Below are positions 23,153-29,350 of a DNA stretch of 29,350 bases, piece by piece. Within the stretch, counting starts at the first letter, position 1, and each line of letters opens with the position of its first letter. The notes under the pieces were generated by a model that was not told the DNA's origin, ran no database searches, and worked only from the letters and a program-made list of their open reading frames with translations. Position numbers and translations under genes: made by a program. Source of the DNA: Motiliproteus sp036964625. GTDB taxonomy: Bacteria > Pseudomonadota > Gammaproteobacteria > Pseudomonadales > Balneatricaceae. The DNA lies in assembly GCA_036964625.1 (NCBI GenBank), contig JBALTG010000052.1:1-29350 (forward strand). The letters are read 5' to 3'.

Positions 23153-24033
23153 CAGTCAGACTCCTCCACTAGCCGCAGCAGATACTGACCATAACCGGTC
23201 TTGGACAGAACCTCGGCCTGCTGCAACAGTGCTGCACGACTGAGCCAGCCCTGACGAAAGCCGATCTCCTCAAGGCAGGCGATTTTCAACCCCTGCCGCT
23301 TCTCGACCGTGGCGACGAACTGGCCAGCATCCAGCAGTGAATCGTGAGTCCCGGTATCCAGCCAGGCAAAACCACGCCCGAGCAGCTCCACCTGCAGCTC
23401 ACCCCGCGCCAGATAGGCCATGTTAACGTCGGTAATCTCCAGCTCGCCTCTGGCCGAGGGTTTAATCGACTTGGCAATGTCGATCACCGCGTTGTCGTAA
23501 AAATACAGACCCGTAACCGCATAGTTGGATTTGGGGGTTGCAGGCTTCTCCTCGATACTGACCGCCCGCCCCGCAGCATCAAACTCGACCACACCAAAAC
23601 GGTGCGGATCGGTGACATGGTAGCCGAACACCGTCGCCCCCGTGGCCCGCGAAGCCGCAGAGCGCAGCTTGTCGGTGAAGTACTGGCCATAGAAAATATT
23701 GTCGCCCAGCACTAAGCAGACCGGGTGATCACCGATAAACGCTTCGCCAATAACGAACGCCTGCGCTAAGCCATCGGGCGTGGGCTGCTCGGCGTAACTC
23801 AATTCGATACCAAAAGCACTGCCGTCGCCCAACAAATTCCGATAACCCGGCAGATCATCGGGGGTCGTGATGATCAGAATCTCGCGGATACCCGCTAACA
23901 TCAGCACGGACAGGGGGTAGTAGATCATCGGCTTGTCATAAATCGGCAGCATCTGTTTGGACAGGCCACGGGTGATCGGATGTAACCGGGTGCCGGAGCC
24001 ACCCGCCAAAACTATTCCTTTATAGGGCTTCAT
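23152..24033 (-). CDS. rfbA: Glucose-1-phosphate thymidylyltransferase
   Basis: RmlA makes dTDP-glucose from dTTP and glucose-1-phosphate, the entry step of the rhamnose pathway. The 293-residue protein has the nucleotidyltransferase signature GGSGTRLHPIT (11-21) with K26 in SKQMLPIYDKPM, CLVLGDNIFYG with D111, and VVEFDAAGRAVSIEEKP. The C-terminal region FAWLDTGTHDSLLDAGQFV is typical. An AAGGAATAGG sequence precedes the ATG. It is separated from rfbB by 105 nt that contain a REP-like hairpin, while the downstream genes overlap. Confidence 0.97.
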   Translation of the reverse strand: MKPYKGIVLAGGSGTRLHPITRGLSKQMLPIYDKPMIYYPLSVLMLAGIREILIITTPDDLPGYRNLLGDGSAFGIELSYAEQPTPDGLAQAFVIGEAFIGDHPVCLVLGDNIFYGQYFTDKLRSAASRATGATVFGYHVTDPHRFGVVEFDAAGRAVSIEEKPATPKSNYAVTGLYFYDNAVIDIAKSIKPSARGELEITDVNMAYLARGELQVELLGRGFAWLDTGTHDSLLDAGQFVATVEKRQGLKIACLEEIGFRQGWLSRAALLQQAEVLSKTGYGQYLLRLVEESD

Positions 24034-24088
24034 CGATGCCTATTCCTTGAACGCACATTATTTATACGGTAACAGAACCCGTCGATAT

Positions 24089-24129
24089 ATCCGACCTACA
24101 GGGATACAAGGTCGGGTTTCAACCCGACA
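24089..24129. repeat. REP-like element with hairpin between rfbB and rfbA
   Basis: CCGACCTACAGGGATACAAG is followed by GTCGGGTT (24111-24118) and AACCCGAC (24121-24128), a perfect 8-bp inverted pair around TC. The words match the repeats at 17919-18036 and 21646-21753. Placed inside the rfb operon, it could stabilise or attenuate the transcript between rfbB and rfbA. Confidence 0.75.
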
Positions 24130-24138
24130 CTTGTGCTC

Positions 24139-25197
24139 TTAGCGCCCCATCCGCTCCAGTTTATAAGCCCCGGAGAGTACCCGCTGCCACCAGCTGCGAT
24201 TGTCGAGATACCAGCGCACCGTTTTGCGGATACCGCTCGCGAACGACTCCTCGGGCAGCCAACCCAATTCACGCTCTATCTTGGAGGCATCGATCGCATA
24301 CCGCAGATCATGCCCGGGTCGGTCTTTGACAAAGCGAATCAGTTGACGATAGGGCAGGTTTAACTGCTCCGACACCGGCACCAGCTCCTGCAGCAGGTCA
24401 CAGAGCGTCTCCACCACCTCAAGGTTGGTTTTCTCATTATGGCCGCCGATATTATAGGTCTCGCCAATCCGCCCCTGGGTTGCCACCAGACACAGGGCCC
24501 GAGCGTGATCCTCAACATAAAGCCAATCGCGAATCTGCTGACCATCGCCGTACACCGGCAGCGGCTTGCCCTGAAGCGCATTGAGAATCACATGGGGGAT
24601 CAGCTTTTCCGGAAAATGGTAGGGGCCGTAGTTATTGGAACAGTTGGTCACGACAACCGGCAGGCCATAGGTACGATGCCAGGCACGCACCAGATGATCC
24701 GAACTGGCCTTGCTGGCGGAATAGGGGGAGCTGGGCGCGTAGGCGGTGGTTTCGACAAACAGCGCCTGCGGCCCCTCCAAATCACCATAGACCTCGTCGG
24801 TGGAGATATGGTGAAACCGAAAGTCCGCCTGACGCTGAAGATCCAGGCTACGCCAATGCTCGAGGGCCGCCTGGAGCAGATTATAGGTGCCGATCACATT
24901 GGTCTGAATAAACGCCCCCGGCCCATCAATGGAGCGATCTACATGACTCTCAGCCGCGAGGTGCATCACCAGATCGGGTTGCTGCTGTTTAAACACGCGA
25001 CCCACAGCGGCGGCATCGCAGATATCGACCTGCTCAAAGCGGTAACGGGGATTCGACGCCACGGCCGCAATCGAGTCGAGGTTACCCGCATAGGTCAGCG
25101 CATCCAGATTGACCACCAGATGTTCGGTGCGGGTAAGCAGATGACGAACCACGGCACTGCCGATAAAACCGGCCCCACCGGTAATAACAATTTTCAC
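24139..25197 (-). CDS. rfbB: dTDP-glucose 4,6-dehydratase
   Basis: RmlB converts dTDP-glucose to dTDP-4-keto-6-deoxyglucose. The 352-residue SDR enzyme has GGAGFIG (7-13), HLAAESHVDRSIDGP (79-93), and the catalytic T133, D134, E135 in ISTDEVYGDLEG, plus Y159/K163 in SPYSASKASS. NCSNNYGPYHFPEKLIP and the C-terminal VKDRPGHDLRYAID also match. The start is GTG with an AAGGA ribosome-binding site 7 nt upstream; the standard MKIVITGG start confirms it. It is the first gene of rfbBACD. Rhamnose made here would serve lipopolysaccharide or capsule, but no glycosyltransferase for it is in the window. Confidence 0.97.
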   Translation of the reverse strand: MKIVITGGAGFIGSAVVRHLLTRTEHLVVNLDALTYAGNLDSIAAVASNPRYRFEQVDICDAAAVGRVFKQQQPDLVMHLAAESHVDRSIDGPGAFIQTNVIGTYNLLQAALEHWRSLDLQRQADFRFHHISTDEVYGDLEGPQALFVETTAYAPSSPYSASKASSDHLVRAWHRTYGLPVVVTNCSNNYGPYHFPEKLIPHVILNALQGKPLPVYGDGQQIRDWLYVEDHARALCLVATQGRIGETYNIGGHNEKTNLEVVETLCDLLQELVPVSEQLNLPYRQLIRFVKDRPGHDLRYAIDASKIERELGWLPEESFASGIRKTVRWYLDNRSWWQRVLSGAYKLERMGR

Positions 25198-25306
25198 GTT
25201 AACGTCCTTATAAAATAACTACCAACCATTTACAGCCATTAGCCGTCAATCGCGCCTGTTCGCCAACCCCAAAATACGCCAGGAGCGGTGTGCGCCTGTC
25301 GCCTAA

Positions 25307-28300
25307 TCAGTGCTGAAACAGCGCCAACAGCTCCTCTGCGGCCAACGGCTTCGTATCCTGATCTACCGCCCCGTAAAGCCCCTGAGCTAGATGCTGCTTG
25401 CGTGCCTGCAGGGCGATGATCTTCTCCTCCACGGTGCCTTCGGTGACCAGCTTCACCACCAATACCGGCTTATCCTGCCCCATCCGATGAGCCCGATCGG
25501 TCGCTTGTTGCTCCGCCGCGGGATTCCACCAGGGATCGTAGTGGATCACCGTATCCGCCTGGGTCAAATTCAACCCCACGCCACCGGCCTTAAGGCTGAT
25601 AAGAAACACCGCAACCTCGCCGTTCTGAAAGCGGCTGATCACCTCGTCCCGTTTGCGGGTTCGGCCGGTCAGCTTGGTGTAAGGGATATTCAAGTTATCC
25701 AGGGCCGTACCAATAATCTGCAGCATGCTGGTAAACTGTGAAAAGATCAAAATTCGCCGGCCCTCTTCGATCAGTTCGGGGAGCATCTCTTTGAGCATCT
25801 GCATTTTTGCCGATTGCACCACCCCTTTCGCACTATCGAGCTTCACCAACGCCGGATCACAACAGACCTGGCGTAGCTTGAGGAGCGCATCCAGCATCTC
25901 TATCTGGCTGCTAGCGAGCCCCTTTTGCTCCAGTAACTGCTTGACCCGTTTATGCATGGCGATACGAATACTCTCGTACAACCGCGCCTGATCGCCCGCC
26001 AAGGGCATACTGCGGATAATCTCGGTCTTCTGTGGCAACTCCTGCAGCACCGCCTCCTTGGTACGCCGTAACATAAAGGGGCGTATCTGCTGCACCAGGC
26101 GCCGCTGCTGGTCCCGGTCGCCCTGCTCGATCGGGCGCCGGAAACGCGCCGTAAAATCACGTCGGCTGCCCAGGTAATCCGGCATAATAAAGTCCATCAG
26201 CGACCAGAGTTCACCGAGATGATTCTCCATCGGGGTGCCGGTCAGACACAACCGGGAGCCCGCGTTTAACCGACAAGCAGCCTGCGCCGTCTTGGAACTG
26301 GGATTTTTAATCGCCTGGGCCTCATCCAGGATCACCCAGGAAAAATCCTGCTGCTGCAGCCGGACCAGATCACGACTGAGCAGGGCATAGGTGGTGACCC
26401 ACAGGTCTGTAGCGGGCGCCTGCAGATAGCGGTCTTTACCGTGCAGTAGGGTGACACTCAGATCCGGAGTAAAACGCCGCACCTCGCGCACCCAGTTGCC
26501 GATCACACTGGTGGGGGCCACGATCAACACCGGCGAGTGCAACCGCCCCGACTGTTTTTCGACCAGCAGATGCGCCAGGGTTTGCACCGTTTTACCCAGC
26601 CCCATGTCATCCGCCAGGATTCCGCCAAAACCGTACTTACCCAGAAACTGCAGCCAGTTAACCCCCTGCTGCTGGTAGTCTCTGAGCTCGGCCTGCAGTG
26701 CATCAGGGGCCGCCACCGAAGCGATGCCGTCGAAGCTGCGGAGCTGAGCCAGCAGGTCGAGCAACGCAGCATCGCCGCACCAGGGCGACACGGGCTCGCT
26801 GCCGATCGCGGCAAGACCCGTAGCAGAGCCCTCTGCCTGAGCGCCCTCGCTCAGCAACGCTAACTTCGCCAGGTCCGAATTTCGCAGGCGAACAACCTGC
26901 GCATCCTCAAACACCTTATCCGAGCCCAGTTCCAGCAGCGTATTGATAACCGGCAGCAGCTCGGCGATGGGCAGCTTAAGCCAATGCCCCGCACCGATCT
27001 CAACCAAATGATGGGGCGGAATCGATCCATCCTCGGCGTCCCAACCCTCCGCCCGCAGAGACGCCGGTAAACCCCGTTGCGGAAGCCTTGGTTGTGAAGT
27101 CCTTTGTTGCGCAACAAAAGCCTGGTCAAAAAACTGTTCGATCAGCGGCAGTAACTCAACCGACTGTCCATCGATATCAATGCTCAGGCTGAGATCAAAC
27201 CAACCCGCCTCGCCAGGTTGCAACTCACCCTGCCACTGCCGGGCCTCGGAAAACTGCATCTGAAAAGAGGGATCGATGCTGATCAGCCATCCTGCATCGC
27301 GCAACGACGGCAGATCCTGCGATAAAAATTCATGCCAGCGCGCAGCAGAGCCAGCGCGCGAATGTGCCCCAAAGGAAAAATCTGCCTGCGCGTGCGGATC
27401 AGATCCGGGTTCTCGTACCCACGCAAATCCCAGCTGGAACAGCTGCGCTACTGCCAGCTCCTCCTCAGCCAGTTGCCGCTGCACCAACACCAGGGTTTGC
27501 CCCTGCTGATGTGACGTCCGGTAGTCGCTGGCATCTGCCACGGAGTGACGGGCGCGCAAAGAGCAGTACTGCGCGGACCCCATCTCCGGCGCGCAGCGCT
27601 GAGCTCCGTAGTCAAACTCTAACCGCACTACATGATCGCAACCGTCGGTGCCAGAATGAGGAAGCCCCAGCAACGTCAAACAGGGCTGAGGCATCTCTGC
27701 AATAACCTCAACATTGGCCTCAGGAGGCAGCGGCAGCGGTGCCCCCGGATACTGCTGTTGAAAAAAAATCCCCAGCGCCGGAAGCTGGTCGATCGCACAG
27801 GGTGGCATCACCCGTAACAGATCAACGGCCACAGCCGAATGTTCGGTAAGCAGAGGGCCGCAGGCGCCCGTTGCCGGTATCACATAATAGGGCGGCCGGG
27901 TTGGCAGGCAAAACCAGTCGCCGCTGGCGCCCTCCGGGTTCAGCGTGAGAACGACCTGGTCGGCATCGTAGAGCCACTCCAGCGGCAATGATCGCGGCTC
28001 ATCAAGATACAACGGCGGCTGCTGCTGGGACTCCAGGTAACAGCGACCGCTCGCGATCAGCCGCTGCAACAGCACCGTTCCCAGATCGCCGACCAACGCC
28101 GCCATGTGCCCCGTTCCCGAGGCCCCGCCTGCCAGCCAGGCAATCTGCTGGTCAACCGCGGTAATCCAGCGCGGCACTGAATACCTCTGATTCAGATTAG
28201 TCAGAGAAAAGTATGTGGATGCACCAAACCCACCCCGCTTTAAACGACGCGCCGAGTGCACGTCCAACCGATAATCGGACCGATGACGATGCGGGGTGCG

Positions 28301-28780
28301 TTTAATCAAGTAGATCAAGCACTGCGTTTCTGGCGCTGGATTCGGAAAATCCTGCGGTGCTAAACAGCTCGCGAACTGGTCTTGCCAGTCAGCCAAGTGC
28401 CGGTCAGCGGACAGCCCCTCCACCGGCATCGAGGTCTCTTTTTGTAACCGCAGGGATTCTCGATAGGTGAGAACAACGGCCACCACATGCTTGCAATTCG
28501 AGCGCACAGGGCAACTGCAGACACCAAAGATGGCCGTCGTATCCGCAGCGCCCTGAGCAGGCAGCAGGGTAATGTTCTGGCTATAAATATGACGCCCGGA
28601 CCCGCGCACCGACCCCGTGATCCCGACACTCCCCTCCCGAATGAGCGGCGCGACAGACAGCACCCGTTGCGTGTGAAAATAGTCCTCACCCCGTGCGAAA
28701 TAAAGGGGGCCGAAAACACGCACCAGGTACGCGTTGGTGAGACTGCTAGCGCTATCGTCAAGCACAACGGTGGAGCTCAT
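25307..28780 (-). CDS. SWIM zinc finger and SNF2-family helicase
   Basis: A 1157-residue SNF2/RapA-group ATPase. An N-terminal SWIM finger is seen in GVCSCPVRSNCKHV (C88, C90, C96, H98). About 550 residues of poorly conserved sequence follow. The helicase core then starts near LQAELRDYQQQGVNWLQFLG. Motif I is DDMGLGKT (about 720-728), the DEAH-type box is ILDEAQAIKN (about 818), LTGTPMENHLGELWSLMDF follows, and the second RecA-like domain ends in GGVGLNLTQADTVIHYDPWWN and DRAHRMGQ (about 1097). Such proteins move along double-stranded DNA; bacterial members are mostly of unknown role. It stands alone, with no nuclease or methylase beside it, so no defence role is inferred. The ATG at 28780 has a weak ribosome-binding site. 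Confidence 0.93.
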   Translation of the reverse strand: MSSTVVLDDSASSLTNAYLVRVFGPLYFARGEDYFHTQRVLSVAPLIREGSVGITGSVRGSGRHIYSQNITLLPAQGAADTTAIFGVCSCPVRSNCKHVVAVVLTYRESLRLQKETSMPVEGLSADRHLADWQDQFASCLAPQDFPNPAPETQCLIYLIKRTPHRHRSDYRLDVHSARRLKRGGFGASTYFSLTNLNQRYSVPRWITAVDQQIAWLAGGASGTGHMAALVGDLGTVLLQRLIASGRCYLESQQQPPLYLDEPRSLPLEWLYDADQVVLTLNPEGASGDWFCLPTRPPYYVIPATGACGPLLTEHSAVAVDLLRVMPPCAIDQLPALGIFFQQQYPGAPLPLPPEANVEVIAEMPQPCLTLLGLPHSGTDGCDHVVRLEFDYGAQRCAPEMGSAQYCSLRARHSVADASDYRTSHQQGQTLVLVQRQLAEEELAVAQLFQLGFAWVREPGSDPHAQADFSFGAHSRAGSAARWHEFLSQDLPSLRDAGWLISIDPSFQMQFSEARQWQGELQPGEAGWFDLSLSIDIDGQSVELLPLIEQFFDQAFVAQQRTSQPRLPQRGLPASLRAEGWDAEDGSIPPHHLVEIGAGHWLKLPIAELLPVINTLLELGSDKVFEDAQVVRLRNSDLAKLALLSEGAQAEGSATGLAAIGSEPVSPWCGDAALLDLLAQLRSFDGIASVAAPDALQAELRDYQQQGVNWLQFLGKYGFGGILADDMGLGKTVQTLAHLLVEKQSGRLHSPVLIVAPTSVIGNWVREVRRFTPDLSVTLLHGKDRYLQAPATDLWVTTYALLSRDLVRLQQQDFSWVILDEAQAIKNPSSKTAQAACRLNAGSRLCLTGTPMENHLGELWSLMDFIMPDYLGSRRDFTARFRRPIEQGDRDQQRRLVQQIRPFMLRRTKEAVLQELPQKTEIIRSMPLAGDQARLYESIRIAMHKRVKQLLEQKGLASSQIEMLDALLKLRQVCCDPALVKLDSAKGVVQSAKMQMLKEMLPELIEEGRRILIFSQFTSMLQIIGTALDNLNIPYTKLTGRTRKRDEVISRFQNGEVAVFLISLKAGGVGLNLTQADTVIHYDPWWNPAAEQQATDRAHRMGQDKPVLVVKLVTEGTVEEKIIALQARKQHLAQGLYGAVDQDTKPLAAEELLALFQH

Positions 28781-29350
28781 ATCAGTACATTGTCGCCAGT
28801 CAAATTTTGCCGTTATTTAGTCGTTATTTAGCCGCAATAGGGGGCGTGGTCACGATAATCCAGCCGCCCTGACGTGAGTCGAGGGAAGGCCTGCAACCTC
28901 AATCACGCCGCCCGGCTACGCCAGAAAAAGGCACTTATGATGCGTTATAACGGGGTTTTAAGCGAGGCTAAAACAACCCCTTACACATCATTTCCGACCT
29001 TACCCCGCATCTCCGCTAATCCAGAAGCAACTCCCGGCCGACCTTGGGACGGAAGACGTGTCTTAAATCCAGGACATATCACCACCTGATTACCCACAAA
29101 GCTCAGCCATGATTCAGCCGATCTATTCTCGCGATCCCGTTGGATGCTGTGAGCTTACGAACCGCATCAATCAAGAAGTAGCACCTGTACCCTGATGTGG
29201 TTTGTGCCGCACTACATCCTACGTGAGGACTCTGTATCAATTGTCTTTTGTCAGCATCTGTTGGGGCGCTAGCCTGAATCTTGGAGCCACGGAGCTCCCG
29301 GCGATCTTATTATTTTTTAGCACAGCAACGGCGAAGAGATCGCCTGCAGG
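28781..29350. other. Terminal 570 bp without a convincing gene
   Basis: No frame here has a good ribosome-binding site with protein-like composition. A 71-codon frame at 28874-29089 is Pro/Thr-rich and unconvincing. An imperfect structured stretch at 28937-28991 pairs ATGATG with CATCAT outside, and GGGGTTTTA with TAAAA..CCCC inside. The helicase promoter should lie at the left side. The rest shows nothing I recognise. Confidence 0.5.

Noticed and set aside
25307..28780. Helicase as part of a phage-defence system
   Set aside because: SNF2 helicases occur in defence systems, but here no nuclease, methylase or other partner gene is adjacent, and the neighbours are the rfb operon and a non-coding stretch.
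28937..28991. Integron attC-like site
   Set aside because: There is an imperfect palindrome, but the core sites expected of attC are not recognisable and no integrase or cassette array is seen.
28874..29089. 71-codon frame at the right end
   Set aside because: No ribosome-binding site, Pro/Thr-rich composition, and it runs through an inverted-repeat structure; not a convincing protein.

Overview
The window looks like chromosomal DNA of a marine-type gammaproteobacterium, possibly of the Oceanospirillales. This rests on the gene families (an Lrp very close to the enterobacterial protein, PdxB, a DUF3135-type protein, gamma-type ProS), a moderately GC-rich composition, dense gene packing and several families of short dispersed repeats. 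The genus assignment is inference only. I see no rRNA, tRNA, CRISPR array, prophage or intact insertion sequence.

Layout. (1) 74-3174, minus strand: pdxB, a YcgR-like PilZ protein and an ATP-NAD-kinase-like protein form a run; pdxB and the PilZ gene overlap by 11 nt next to a GACCTT hexamer repeat. (2) 3175-3523: a 163-bp repeat with terminal inverted repeats separates pdxB from a stand-alone trpB-like gene (3524-4726). (3) 4727-7310: two small unknown genes, a DUF3524 glycosyltransferase related to tRNA-queuosine mannosyltransferase, and a DUF3135-like gene. (4) 7611-12127, plus strand: an MMPL/RND transporter, a LolA-like periplasmic protein and an outer-membrane barrel, with 1 nt between successive genes. 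They read as one trans-envelope export unit. (5) 12333-14652: small unknown genes, a DUF3179 protein with a repeat-expanded signal peptide, and lrp. (6) 14804-16262: a second copy of the inverted-repeat element, running into the 3' end of a pair of two-helix, HAMP-like membrane proteins. (7) 16793-21639: L-asparaginase I, a ChaN-type lipoprotein whose translation start region is tandemly repeated, a DUF523 protein and proS. (8) 21744-25197, minus: rfbBACD, the full dTDP-L-rhamnose pathway, punctuated by REP-like repeats. (9) 25307-28780, minus: a large SWIM/SNF2 helicase. The last 570 bp hold no convincing gene.

Most genes are ordinary housekeeping or envelope functions. The unusual part is the repeat content. 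Short in-frame DNA repeats lengthen the C-terminus of PdxB (GACCTT x7), the C-terminal tail of the RND pump (18 bp x5) and the signal peptide of the DUF3179 protein (30 bp x4). An 83/84-bp repeat copies the ribosome-binding site and start of the ChaN gene. Dispersed elements with inverted ends provide the stop codon of at least one gene and probably two. I found no clear-cut new defence or mobile system. The best candidates for undescribed biology are the RND-LolA-barrel operon, the repeat-multiplied start of the ChaN gene and the inverted-repeat element family.
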